Source: Falsiroseomonas frigidaquae
GTDB lineage: Bacteria; Pseudomonadota; Alphaproteobacteria; Acetobacterales; Acetobacteraceae
DNA: 64,000 bases
Direction: 5' to 3'
Assembly (NCBI RefSeq): GCF_012163145.1
Contig: NZ_JAAVTX010000009.1
Coordinates: 1 to 64,000 of the forward strand
The notes under the pieces are model-generated. The model was given only the letters and a program-made list of their open reading frames with translations, had not been told where the DNA came from and searched no databases. A program made the position numbers and the translations under genes. Shown here one piece after another: positions 34,898-43,847 of this stretch (the first letter of the stretch is position 1; each line of letters starts with the position of its first letter).

Positions 34898-35386
34898 TTG
34901 CCTGTCGCCGACATGCTGTTCCAGGACTGGAATTCCCTGCTGCGGGTGCTGCTGGTGGGCAGCCTCGCCTATCCCGCCCTGGTGCTGTTCCTGCGCGTTT
35001 CCGGCAAGCGCACCCTGGCCAAGCTGAACGCCTTCGACCTGGTGGTGACGGTGGCCCTCGGCTCCACCCTGGCCACCGTACTACTGAACCGCAGCGTGAC
35101 GCTGGCCGAGGGGCTGGTGGCCTTGCTGTTGCTGATCGGGCTTCAGTTCCTGGTCGCGTGGCTTTCCGTGCGCTCCGGCCGCTTCAGCGACTTGGTGAAG
35201 TCGGAGCCGACCCTGCTGCTGCACAAGGGCCAGTTGCTGGAGGCGGCGATGCGCCGGCAGCGGGTGACCCGGGCGGAAATGCTGGCGGCGCTGCGCGCCG
35301 GCGGGCTCAGCGGGCCCGAGAATGCGGAATCCGTGGTACTGGAAACCGATGGGACGCTGAGCGTGGTACCGGCAGGCCAGGGTTGA
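34898..35386 (+). CDS. DUF421 / YetF-like membrane protein
   Basis: 162 residues. Three membrane segments in residues ~12-90 (LLRVLLVGSLAYPALVLFLR, GKRTLAKLNAFDLVVTVALGS, VALLLLIGLQFLVAWL), followed by the soluble YetF-like domain: SEPTLLLHKGQLLEAAMRRQRVTRAEMLAALR and SVVLETDGTLSVV. The family RxSGKRTLAKLNxFDLVVxVALGS motif is nearly exact. TTG start has AAGGGA 8 bases upstream; ATG at 34913 is the alternative. Function unknown; often found among envelope-stress genes. Confidence 0.88.
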   Translation: MPVADMLFQDWNSLLRVLLVGSLAYPALVLFLRVSGKRTLAKLNAFDLVVTVALGSTLATVLLNRSVTLAEGLVALLLLIGLQFLVAWLSVRSGRFSDLVKSEPTLLLHKGQLLEAAMRRQRVTRAEMLAALRAGGLSGPENAESVVLETDGTLSVVPAGQG

Positions 35387-35418
35387 TGCGCGAGCCCCGC
35401 CGCGGCAGGTGGGCGGGC

Positions 35419-35443
35419 TGAACCGCGCGCCCGCCGGCTCGTT
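35419..35443 (+). promoter_or_regulatory. Candidate EcfG-type promoter of the DUF2254 gene
   Basis: TGAAC at 35419-35423, 16-base spacer, CGTT at 35440-35443. One mismatch from GGAAC in the -35 box, -10 perfect. The predicted start point is about 25 bases before the GTG at 35475. Same deviation (TGAAC) as the yciF-like promoter. Confidence 0.42.
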
Positions 35444-35474
35444 ACGTCCCGCAGACAGATGAGGGGCGGGTCCG

Positions 35475-36755
35475 GTGGGCGTAGCGCGGCTGCGGCAATG
35501 GTGGGCGGACCTTCTGGCATCCTTCTGGTTGCGGCCGGCGGTGATGACCGTGGCGGCGATCGCGCTGGCACAGGTGCTGGTCCGGGCGGAAGGTTGGGAC
35601 GAGCTTCCGGACGGGCTGGATGACTGGATCTACGCAGGCGGCGCCGCCGGCGCCCGCGACGTGCTGGGCGTGCTGGCCAGCGCCACCATCGGCGTCGCGG
35701 GCACCACCTTCTCCATCACCGTCGCGGCGCTGACGCTCGCCTCCAGCCAGATGGGGCCCCGGCTGCTGCGGAACTTCACGCGTGACCCGGGCAACCAGTA
35801 TGCGCTCGGCGCGCTGGTCGCGACCTTCGCCTATTCGCTGGTGGCGCTGCGCTCGGTGCATGATGCCGAGGAAGGCGCCTTCGTGCCGCAGCTTGCCGTT
35901 TCGGTGGGGCTGCTGCTCGGCTTCGCCTGCATCGGCGTGCTGATCTGGTTCCTGCACCATGTCGCCGCCTCGATCAGCGTCGATCGCGTCGTCGCCCTGG
36001 TCCACCATGACATGACCGCGGCGCTGGAGCTGGCCTGTCGCGACACGCCGAAGGAACCGCCCGAGGCGGTGGCCGAACCTCAGAACACCGCCCCGCTGAC
36101 GGCACCCGGCAGCGGCTATCTGCGGGTGCTGGACGATTCGTCACTGGCCGACTGGGCGGCGGAGCATGACGCGGTGCTGCATCTGGAAGTGCGGCCGGGC
36201 GGATTCGTGTTTCCGGGCAGCGTCGTGGGTCACGTCACACCGACGCGGCTGCAGGAAGCCGCGCAGGCGGAGATCGAGCGGGTGATGGTGCTCGGCCAGG
36301 CGCGGAGCGTGGAGCAGGACCTGGAATACGCCGTGCGGCAGTTGGTCGAGATTGCCCTGCGTGCCCTGTCGCCCGGCATCAACGACCCCTTCACCGCGAT
36401 CGGCGTGCTGGACCGGCTGGGGGCGTCTCTGGCGGGCCTTGCCGGGCGCAACCTGCCCAGCGGACGCCTGCGCCGGGAGGACCGGCTTCGCCTGGTCCGG
36501 CCGGCAACGGATTACGGCGGGCTGGCGGATGCGATGTTCCACATGCTGCGCCAGGCCGGGGAGACCCAGCCCTCCGTGATGATCCGGCTGCTGGAAGTTC
36601 TGGGGGCGGTGGCGGCGGTGGAATCCGACCCTGGCCGCAATGCGGTGCTGGCCCGCCACGCCGCGCTGGCCCGCGACACGGCGCTGCGCGGGACGGAAGA
36701 TGCGGCGGCGCGGGCGGCGATCCTGGAACGGCACGCGAGGTTCGGCGCGCGCTGA
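35475..36755 (+). CDS. DUF2254 domain membrane protein
   Basis: 426 residues. Four hydrophobic segments in the first ~165 residues, with VLGVLASATIGVAGTTFSITVAALTLASSQMGPRLLRNFTRD spread over residues ~63-105, the DUF2254 signature. After IGVLIWFLHHVAASISVDRVV comes a soluble C-terminal half containing YAVRQLVEIALRALSPGIND and PFTAIGVLDRL, also family specific. No known function. GTG start with GAGGGGCGG 5-8 bases upstream. May be stress controlled through the adjacent EcfG-like promoter. Confidence 0.88.
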   Translation: MGVARLRQWWADLLASFWLRPAVMTVAAIALAQVLVRAEGWDELPDGLDDWIYAGGAAGARDVLGVLASATIGVAGTTFSITVAALTLASSQMGPRLLRNFTRDPGNQYALGALVATFAYSLVALRSVHDAEEGAFVPQLAVSVGLLLGFACIGVLIWFLHHVAASISVDRVVALVHHDMTAALELACRDTPKEPPEAVAEPQNTAPLTAPGSGYLRVLDDSSLADWAAEHDAVLHLEVRPGGFVFPGSVVGHVTPTRLQEAAQAEIERVMVLGQARSVEQDLEYAVRQLVEIALRALSPGINDPFTAIGVLDRLGASLAGLAGRNLPSGRLRREDRLRLVRPATDYGGLADAMFHMLRQAGETQPSVMIRLLEVLGAVAAVESDPGRNAVLARHAALARDTALRGTEDAAARAAILERHARFGAR

Positions 36756-36785
36756 GCGCCGGCACCTTGCCTCAGGATGCGGCCC

Positions 36786-37523
36786 TCAGGATGCGGTGCG
36801 AGCGCCGGGGCGCAGCGCCAGGGTGAGGCCCGCGGCCAATACCAGCACGAACAGCAGCCCGCCCGGCACCCACATCAGCAACCCGCCAAGCTGCTGGTCC
36901 TCCAGCGGCGTGTAGCCCCAGGGCAGGGTCACGTCCGGCGCATGCACGGCATAGAGCGGTCGCGGCGCGAAGGTCAGCAGCGCGCCGAGCACGCCCATCT
37001 GGATCGCCGTCGCCAGCGCGCCGACCGTGGCCGCCAGGGGGCGTGCCGGGTCCACGCGCAGCAGCGCGGCCCAGAACCAGGTTGCGCTGAAGGCCAGCGA
37101 GACATGCATCATCCAATAGGCGATGCCATCCGCCGCGAAGGTCGCGGCATAGGGGCCGGGGGCATGCCACAGCCAGAGCAGCACGGCGAAGGCGGCGGCT
37201 GGCGCGGCGATGCCGCAGCGCGCGACCGACCGCAGCCGCATCGCAGCCATCGCCAACAGCGGCGCCGCGCCGAGCACCACCACCAGATGCTGCGTCACCC
37301 GCACGCTGAACAGGGCAACCGATAGGCTGCAAAGCGGGGAGACGAGCGCCAGCGCCAGCATGGCCCAGCCGGCCATCGGCCAGGCAGCACCCTGCCCGGC
37401 CCGTCGCACCAGCAGCAGGGTTGCAGCGGCGCCCAGCAACAGCGCGGAAATCAATATCGGGTGGGTATTCCAGACGGCACCGCCGGGTAGCGGGGGCGGG
37501 CCGCAGAACGGGATCGGGTTCAT
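36786..37523 (-). CDS. ctaG: Cytochrome c oxidase assembly factor CtaG (caa3 type)
   Basis: 245 residues, about seven membrane segments. HPILISALLLGAAATLLLV, VTQHLVVVLGAAPLLAM, LLWLWHAPGPYAATFAADG, HVSLAFSATWFWAALL and YTPLEDQQLGGLLMWVPGG are hallmarks of the caa3-type CtaG/YppC family; the His in TQH, WHAP and the DQQLGG motif are conserved. Involved in copper centre assembly of heme-copper oxidases, although no oxidase genes are in the window. ATG at 37523 with GAGGG 7 bases upstream. Confidence 0.88.
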   Translation of the reverse strand: MNPIPFCGPPPLPGGAVWNTHPILISALLLGAAATLLLVRRAGQGAAWPMAGWAMLALALVSPLCSLSVALFSVRVTQHLVVVLGAAPLLAMAAMRLRSVARCGIAAPAAAFAVLLWLWHAPGPYAATFAADGIAYWMMHVSLAFSATWFWAALLRVDPARPLAATVGALATAIQMGVLGALLTFAPRPLYAVHAPDVTLPWGYTPLEDQQLGGLLMWVPGGLLFVLVLAAGLTLALRPGARTAS

Positions 37524-37596
37524 GGCAAAGCCCTCGCGCATGGTCGGTTGCGACGGGAACGAGGTGGCCCGGCTTCGGTTGCAGAGGGCCGTGCCG

Positions 37597-37794
37597 CTAT
37601 GAGTGGCGCTCCGCCTCCAGCATCGGCGCACTCTCCGCTCCCCGCTCGGCATGCGCCACGGCACGGAACTGCTCAAGCAGGATGCGTCGCTTGGACAGAG
37701 GCAGGCCGCGCCATATCGCCACCAGCTCGGCTACCTCCGCGCTTGCGGCATGGTCGGCCACGACCTCCCGGGTTCGGCCCTGCTTCGCATCCAT
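37597..37794 (-). CDS. Small hypothetical protein (65 residues)
   Basis: Start MMDAKQGRTREVVADH, helical and charged, with WRGLPLSKRRILLEQFRAV in the middle. The AAGGAG sits 6 bases before ATG 37794, one of the best ribosome sites in the window, and this is why I keep the gene. No family recognised. Seventy-odd bases upstream of ctaG on the same strand, so it may be the first gene of a two-gene message. Could be a small regulator or adaptor; function unknown. Confidence 0.5.
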   Translation of the reverse strand: MDAKQGRTREVVADHAASAEVAELVAIWRGLPLSKRRILLEQFRAVAHAERGAESAPMLEAERHS

Positions 37795-38484
37795 CATCAC
37801 CTCCTTGCCCCTTTCGCCTCTTGACGCAGCTGCACAAGCCGGCCACGCCTGAATGTATTAAAATTCAGTCGTTGCGACGTCCAGGTAAAAATGCGCGTGA
37901 GACGAGCAATATCGCGGCCGGTTCACTGAAACCGGGATGGTTGCCATTTGCCATTTTTATGGTGCCAGCGACTCGCTCGGAGGCCGTTGAGATATTTGAT
38001 ACATTTATCGCAAGAGACAACAATGTTTACTTCACGGCGGGGGCAGACCGGCAACAATTCTGCTGCTGCCGACGCCGCGAATCGGTGACCGCTGACACTT
38101 TGCGCGGCCGGATAACGGAGCTTGGCCAGGTGATCTGAAAGGGCCGCTCTGCTGCCCGAGCACGGATCGCCTCGCCATTCCGGCTGAACGATGGCGCGGT
38201 GGCGGTTCGTCGCGGCCAGAGAAACTGATGATGCCGGCGATCAGTCGGTCTCGGCGTCTGCCGCTGGTGAGCAGCGAGGCCTCCTAACAGACGCGCCAGG
38301 CGCGGGGCGGGCAACCGCGTTCGTGCGGGTGGGCCGCCCTTGCGGTGGTCACCACCAGCCCATCGACATCCGTCATCTCCTTAACATGCGAGACAGACAA
38401 GTTCATCAGATGTGGGCGTGGTCGGACCCGCGACGGGTGACCTAACCGCACATTGCCACCAGGCACTCTTGGAGCTGGACTTTG
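37795..38484. other. 690-bp non-coding gap, less GC-rich than surroundings
   Basis: No convincing gene on either strand; the frames found have neither ribosome sites nor recognisable motifs. Base composition drops around 37850-38060 (AATGTATTAAAATTCAGT at 37852-37869, TTTACTTCACGG later). This may be the remains of decayed genes or a long regulatory region for the diguanylate cyclase that follows. Confidence 0.45.
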
Positions 38485-40194
38485 ATGGCCGTCAGGAAGT
38501 GGGTCAGCAGCCTCGGCCTTCTGGTCGCCGGGTTGGTCGGCGTGCTGGTCAACAGCATCGTCGTTTATCAGAACCTGCAATCACTGACGCAGGCCACGAG
38601 CTGGGTCCACCATACCCTGGCCAGCGAGCGACTGATGGCCGATCTCCTGAAAACGCTGTTGAGAGCCGAGAGTGGGCAACGCGGCTATCTGATTACGTCC
38701 AGCCAGCGCTATCTGGCCGAATTCTACGAAGCCGGCGGATCTATTCCGCAGAAGCTGGATGCATTGCAGAGGGAAGTCGACGACAACCCCCTACAGATCG
38801 CGCGGGTCGTGGAACTTCGCCAAGCGGTTACCGAGCGTCTCAACGAGATGTCGGCAACCATCCTGGCCGGCGTCGTCTTCAGTGGCGAGGCGTCCACCTC
38901 CGTTGATCAGGGCCGGTCCATCATCAATATGGATGTCAGCCGCTCCATCCTGCGGGACATGTCCGCGGAGGAGGCGCGCCTGCTGGCTGAACGACAGGCG
39001 ATCTACGATTCGCAATGGCGGTCGTCCGTCCTGTCGATGCTCGCCTTTGCACTGACCTGCAGTATGCTTGTCCTGGCCTTGTTTTTCCTCATGCGGCGCG
39101 AAAACCGGCATCGGATAAAGTCCCCGACGCTGCATGCCAGCCAGGTGGTGGAAATAGAAAAAACCGTTCGCGCATTGCAGATCGAGCGCAACTATGTGGG
39201 CCGGATCGGCGAGATCAACAGCTTTCTGCAAAGCTGCAAGTCACTGCAGGAGATCGGCTCGCTGGCGAGCACCTTCCTGGAACGCCTCTTCCCGAATTAT
39301 TCCGGCGCGCTCTATCTTTATGCGGCGTCGCGCAACCAGCTTGTCCGGCATGCGCAATGGGGCGGAAGTGATAGCCCGGAGGTCGTCCTACCCGAGCATT
39401 GCTGGGGACTGCGCCGGGGCCAGGTCCATCGTTTCAGCGCCGGAGCGCCGGTCTGTGCCCACCATCACGGGGAAGCGCCGGAACATGACAGCCTTTGCCT
39501 GCCCCTGATTGCGTACGGCGAAACGATCGGCCTGCTTTCCTTCGTGGCGCAGAAGGGTGCCGCAGAGGATGAGGAGGCTTTTGACGCCAGCATGTCTCAG
39601 TTCTCCGAGATGGCGGCGCGTCAGCTCAGCCTGGCGGTTGCCAATCTCCAGCTGCGTGACTCGCTGAAGGAACAGGCAATCCGCGATCCGCTCACCGGCG
39701 CGTTCAATCGCAGGTACCTGGAGATTGTCGGGGAAAAGGAGATCGCTCAGAGCCTGCGCCTCAACCAGCCCCTGGCGGTTGTCATGCTCGACGTCGATCA
39801 CTTCAAGAAATTCAACGACGTTCACGGCCATGCCGCCGGCGATTTCGTGCTGGTGACGGTCTGCGACTATATCAGGCGGCATATTCGCGAAAGCGATTGG
39901 ATGTTCCGCTACGGCGGCGAGGAATTCGTTCTGCTGATCGGAGAAGCCGGGCTGCACGAGATCGAAGCGCGAGTTGATGCACTTCGCGCGGGTGTCGCCG
40001 AACTGACCATAGCCAACGCCAACGCCGTGCTGCCGAGCGTCACGGTCTCGATCGGCGTCGCGGTGATCGAAAGCAACAGGATGAACCTGCAGGCCGCCCT
40101 GAGGCATGCCGATCGGGCGCTGTACGCTTCGAAGGCCGCAGGCCGCAATCGCGTAACGTTTGCGGAAAGCGTGGCCGAGGAGGTGTCCGCCTGA
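38485..40194 (+). CDS. Diguanylate cyclase with CHASE3, GAF and GGDEF domains
   Basis: 569 residues. TM1 at ~8-27, then a periplasmic CHASE3 module (LLKTLLRAESGQRGYLITSS, the family motif), TM2 at ~182-202, a GAF-like part (~240-395), and GGDEF from LKEQAIRDPLTGAFNRRYLE. The active-site motif GGEEF (477-481) is intact, and RESD (468-471), five residues before it, is a product-inhibition I-site (RxxD). So it should make c-di-GMP and be feedback inhibited. ATG at 38485 with GGAG about 11 bases upstream. Lies alone between a low-GC gap and tRNA-Lys. Confidence 0.92.
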   Translation: MAVRKWVSSLGLLVAGLVGVLVNSIVVYQNLQSLTQATSWVHHTLASERLMADLLKTLLRAESGQRGYLITSSQRYLAEFYEAGGSIPQKLDALQREVDDNPLQIARVVELRQAVTERLNEMSATILAGVVFSGEASTSVDQGRSIINMDVSRSILRDMSAEEARLLAERQAIYDSQWRSSVLSMLAFALTCSMLVLALFFLMRRENRHRIKSPTLHASQVVEIEKTVRALQIERNYVGRIGEINSFLQSCKSLQEIGSLASTFLERLFPNYSGALYLYAASRNQLVRHAQWGGSDSPEVVLPEHCWGLRRGQVHRFSAGAPVCAHHHGEAPEHDSLCLPLIAYGETIGLLSFVAQKGAAEDEEAFDASMSQFSEMAARQLSLAVANLQLRDSLKEQAIRDPLTGAFNRRYLEIVGEKEIAQSLRLNQPLAVVMLDVDHFKKFNDVHGHAAGDFVLVTVCDYIRRHIRESDWMFRYGGEEFVLLIGEAGLHEIEARVDALRAGVAELTIANANAVLPSVTVSIGVAVIESNRMNLQAALRHADRALYASKAAGRNRVTFAESVAEEVSA

Positions 40195-40294
40195 TCGGCG
40201 GACATCGCTTTCCGGGTGGGGGGACGCGCGCAGGCTGGACGCACGTTCCCCGCTTGGGATCGCGTTCTTGCCGGATATAAGGTCTTGGAATGAA

Positions 40295-40370
<76 letters not shown>

Positions 40371-40468
40371 GCACCGCGTTGCGGCGAGAGCGGTCGTTTA
40401 GATCGGCGCGACAGGCTTGTCCAGACAGGTACGGCCAGAACCATGCGCAAATCCGCCATGTCCGTCGC

Positions 40469-41620
40469 TCATTGCTCGTCCCGCGCCGCCTCCCACTCCG
40501 TGTCCCGGTGCACATGGGCGGACATCAGCAGGCCGAAGCCCACCATCGCCGTCAGCATGGCGGACCCGCCATGGCTGATCAGCGGCAGTGGCACGCCGCC
40601 GACCGGGATGGCGCCGGTGACCATGGCGATGTTGACGAAGACGTACATGAAGAAGTTGGTCGCAAGACCCACCGCCAGCAGCCGGCCGAACTGGTGCCGG
40701 CTGCGCAGCGCCACCAGGAAGCCGAAGGCGATCACCGTGGCCAGCAGGCCGAGCACGCTCAGCGCGCCGACCAGGCCGAACTCCTCGGCCAGCATGGTGA
40801 AGATGAAGTCCGTCTGCTTCTCCGGCAGGAAGTTCAGGTGGCCCTGCGTGCCCTGCAGGAAGCCCTTGCCCCAGAAGCCACCCGACCCCAACGCGATCTT
40901 GGACTGGATGATGTTGTAGCCAGCCCCCAGCGGGTCGCTCTCGGGGTCGAGGAAGGTGGTGATGCGGGCGCGCTGGTAGTCGTGCAGCTGCTCATAGGCG
41001 ATCGGCGCCGCCACCGCGACGATGCCCAGCACCACGGCGAATTTCCACAGCCTTACGCCGGCCGCGAAGAACACCGCGCCGCCCACCATCAGCGTGATCA
41101 GCGCCGTGCCCAGATTGGGCTGCTTCAGGATCAGCGCCGCCGGCAACAGCACCGCCAGGATTGGCGGCACCAGGAACAGCGGGTTGCCCATCCGCTCCCA
41201 GGACGCCTTGTGGAACCAGGAGGCGAGCGCCACCACCAGCAGGATCTTCATCAGCTCCGAGGGCTGCAGCTGGAAGCCGCCAAGGTCCAGCCAGCGCTGC
41301 GCGCCGCCGCCCATCTGCCCATGCAGCGCCACCATCACCAGCAGGCCGATGCCGCCCGCATAGCCGAGCCAGGCAAAGCGGGCGATCAGCCGCACATCGA
41401 CCAGCGCGATCGACAGCATCAGCACCAGGCCGAAGCCGAAGCGGATGGCATGCTTCGCCGCATAGGGCTCCGGTGCGCCGCCGCCCGCGGAATACAGCGC
41501 GACATAGCCCACGCCGCCCACCGCACACAGCAGCAGCACGAAGATCCACGGGATCTGCCACAGCTTCTCCAGCACCCCGGTGCCGCGTTCCCGCAGCAGC
41601 AGGCGGCGCTCGAACCTCAT
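40469..41620 (-). CDS. rodA: Rod-shape SEDS peptidoglycan polymerase RodA
   Basis: 383 residues, about ten membrane segments. GYVALYSAGGG, QPSELMKILLVVALASWF, LILKQPNLGTALITLMVGG, DPESDPLGAGYNIIQSKIALGSGG, GKGFLQGTQGHLNFLPEKQTDFIF and VGGVPLPLISHGGSAML (each within 20) are the SEDS signature in order. RodA polymerises glycan strands for cell elongation with PBP2. Located 24 bp after mrdA, last protein gene of the mreBCD-mrdA-rodA operon, followed by tRNA-Lys. The RodA-specific spacing of the Q(T/S)DFIF motif rules out FtsW with good confidence. Confidence 0.95.
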   Translation of the reverse strand: MRFERRLLLRERGTGVLEKLWQIPWIFVLLLCAVGGVGYVALYSAGGGAPEPYAAKHAIRFGFGLVLMLSIALVDVRLIARFAWLGYAGGIGLLVMVALHGQMGGGAQRWLDLGGFQLQPSELMKILLVVALASWFHKASWERMGNPLFLVPPILAVLLPAALILKQPNLGTALITLMVGGAVFFAAGVRLWKFAVVLGIVAVAAPIAYEQLHDYQRARITTFLDPESDPLGAGYNIIQSKIALGSGGFWGKGFLQGTQGHLNFLPEKQTDFIFTMLAEEFGLVGALSVLGLLATVIAFGFLVALRSRHQFGRLLAVGLATNFFMYVFVNIAMVTGAIPVGGVPLPLISHGGSAMLTAMVGFGLLMSAHVHRDTEWEAARDEQ

Positions 41621-41644
41621 GGGACAAACCTCATCGGGCCAACC

Positions 41645-43537
41645 TCATGGCCGCGCCGGACCTGCCGGGCGCGGCGCTTCCGCCACCCGCGCACCGAAAC
41701 TGCCGCCCGGCCCGGGGCGCAATTGCTGGAACGCCTCGATCAGCACGTCGCGCGCCAGCGGCGCCGCGGCGGCGGAGCCGGAACTGCCATGCTCGACGAT
41801 GACGGAAACCGCGAAGACCGGATTGTCATGCGGCGCAAAGGCCACGAACAGCGCATGCGGCCGCCATTCGCGCGGCACCTGGTCCACCCGGTAGCCGCGT
41901 TCGCGCTGCTCGCGCGTCACGCGCCGCACCTGGGTCGTGCCGGTCTTGCCGGCCATCGCGCCCATCTCGGGCGGCAGGCGGGCGACCCGGGCGGTGCCAC
42001 CCGCCTCGTTCACCACCGACCACATGGCGTCCCGCACCAGGCGCAGGTCGCGTTCGGGAATGCCGAGGCTCGGCCAATCCTCCGCCCGCGTGCCACGCAC
42101 CGGCCGGCCGCCGATGCTGCGCGTCAGATGCGGCTGCACCGCGCGCCCGGTGGCGAGCCGCGCCGTCATCGTCGCCAGTTGCAGCGGGGTGAGCTGGTAG
42201 AAGCCCTGGCCGATGCCATGGATCACCGTATCGCCCAGCGCCCAGCCGCGGCCCTGTGCCTGGCGCCATTCGCGCGTCGGCATCAGGCCGTTGCGGATGC
42301 CCGGCAGCTCGATATCCAGCGGCACGCCGAGGCCGAAGCGACGGCCCATGGCGGCGATCTTGTCGATGCCGAGGCGCTTCGCCATCTCGTAGAAATAGAC
42401 GTCGCAGGACAGCTTCAGCGCCGTCCGCATATCCACCCCGCCATGGCCGCCCCGGTTCCAGCAATGGAAGCGGGATTCGCCGAGGTCCATGTGGCCAGGG
42501 CAGTACACCCGCTCCCCCGGCGTCACGGCCCGCGCCTCCAGCGCCGCCAGCGCCACCACCATCTTGAAGGTGGAACCCGGCGCATACAGCCCGTTGGTCG
42601 CCTTGTTGATCAGCGGCGTCGCGCGGTTGCGTGTCCATTCCCGCCACTGCGCGGTGGAAACGCCGGAATTGAACAGGTTCGGATCGAAGGAAGGCTGGGT
42701 GGCCATCGCCAGCACCTCCCCGTTCCGCGCATCCATCAGCACCACGGAGGTGCCTTCCTCGATCTTGCCGCGTAGCGTGCGGGTCAGCGCGGCATCGACG
42801 GAAAGCTGCACATCCTGGCCCTGCACGCCCTCGCGCCTGTCCAGCTCGCGGATGATGCGGCCGACGGCGTTGACCTCCATCTGCACCGCCCCGGCGCGGC
42901 CGCGCAGCGCCAGGTCGTGGTGCCGCTCGATGCCCGACCGGCCGACTCGGATGCCGGGCAGTTCCAGCAACGGGTCGCCATCCATGTCGCGCTCCGCCGG
43001 CGGCGCCACATAGCCCACGATATGCGCCAGGTGGTCCGCTTCCGGGTAGACCCGCGTGGTGCCGACATCGACGCTGATGCCCGGCAGATCCGGCGCGTTC
43101 AGCTCGATCCGCGCCATTTCCTCCCAGGTCAGGAAGTCGCGCACCGTGACCGGAACGAACCGCCGGCGGCGGCGCACGTCGCGTTCGATCCGCGCGCGCT
43201 CGGCATCGGTCAGCGGCACGATGCGGCTGAAGGTCTCCAGCGTGGCGCCGACATCGGTGGTCTGTTCCGCCGTCAGCAGGGCACGCCAGTTGAGCTGGTT
43301 GCCGGCGATCACGCGGCCTTCGCGGTCCAGCACCCGGCCGCGCGGCGGCGCCAGCAGCCGCGCCGAGAGGCGGTTCTCCTCCGCCAGTGTGGCGTAGCGC
43401 TCGCCCTCATCCACCTGCAGCCGGTGCAGCCGATGCGCCAGGAAGCCGAGCAGTCCCATCTGCCCCAGGCCCAGCGCCAGCGCACGGCGGCCGAAGATGC
43501 CGCGGACCCTCTCCTCCTCCCGCTGCTTGCGGCTCAT
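41645..43537 (-). CDS. mrdA: Penicillin-binding protein 2 (elongation transpeptidase)
   Basis: 630 residues. One N-terminal membrane anchor (LALGLGQMGLLGFLAHRLHRLQ), the pedestal dimerisation domain (RLLAPPRGRVLDREG, HIVGYVAPP), then the transpeptidase domain with STFK (YAPGSTFKMVVALAA), SCD (LKLSCDVYFYEMAKRLG) and KTGTTQ (AGKTGTTQV), the three class B PBP motifs. It acts with RodA in the elongasome. A repeat array of ~310 bp lies between mreD and this gene. Confidence 0.95.
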   Translation of the reverse strand: MSRKQREEERVRGIFGRRALALGLGQMGLLGFLAHRLHRLQVDEGERYATLAEENRLSARLLAPPRGRVLDREGRVIAGNQLNWRALLTAEQTTDVGATLETFSRIVPLTDAERARIERDVRRRRRFVPVTVRDFLTWEEMARIELNAPDLPGISVDVGTTRVYPEADHLAHIVGYVAPPAERDMDGDPLLELPGIRVGRSGIERHHDLALRGRAGAVQMEVNAVGRIIRELDRREGVQGQDVQLSVDAALTRTLRGKIEEGTSVVLMDARNGEVLAMATQPSFDPNLFNSGVSTAQWREWTRNRATPLINKATNGLYAPGSTFKMVVALAALEARAVTPGERVYCPGHMDLGESRFHCWNRGGHGGVDMRTALKLSCDVYFYEMAKRLGIDKIAAMGRRFGLGVPLDIELPGIRNGLMPTREWRQAQGRGWALGDTVIHGIGQGFYQLTPLQLATMTARLATGRAVQPHLTRSIGGRPVRGTRAEDWPSLGIPERDLRLVRDAMWSVVNEAGGTARVARLPPEMGAMAGKTGTTQVRRVTREQRERGYRVDQVPREWRPHALFVAFAPHDNPVFAVSVIVEHGSSGSAAAAPLARDVLIEAFQQLRPGPGGSFGARVAEAPRPAGPARP

Positions 43538-43847
43538 GATTCCAGGCCCTCAAGCGGCGGGCGCGCGCTCCGCGCGCTTGCCTGCGCGCCGGTGCACTGG
43601 TGCGCCTGGCCGCGCGGATGGCCTGGGCGCGGGCCGCATTCGCGGCCTCGGCCTGCTGAAATGCGCAGGCCGCCTGGTGCGCCCTCATGCGGCGGGCGCG
43701 CGCTTGCCTGCGCGCCGGCGCACTGGTGCGCCTGGCCGGGCGGATGGCCTGGGCGCGGGCTCCGCGCGCTTGCCTGCGCGCCTACCCACTGCTGCGCCGG
43801 CTGGAAGGCGGCGCTGCGCGTGGGGTGCGGGGGGCGGCACCCAGGCG
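43538..43847. repeat. 62-bp GC-rich repeat array between mreD and mrdA
   Basis: Two near-identical 62-bp copies, 43573-43634 and 43699-43760, differ at 2 positions only (60/62 identical); the period is 126 bp. A third, shorter and degenerate copy begins at 43765 with CGCGCTTGCCTGCGCGCC. The intervening 64 bp (43635-43698) contains its own Gly/Ala-type coding-looking sequence. A 105-codon minus-strand frame runs through it (43534-43851), but its sequence is just the repeat translated and overlaps mrdA/mreD ends. No other feature seen. Confidence 0.75.

Noticed and set aside
38191-38445. 84-codon plus-strand frame in the gap before the GGDEF gene
   Set aside because: No RBS and no motif; base composition varies inside it. 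Could be a remnant but I cannot support it.
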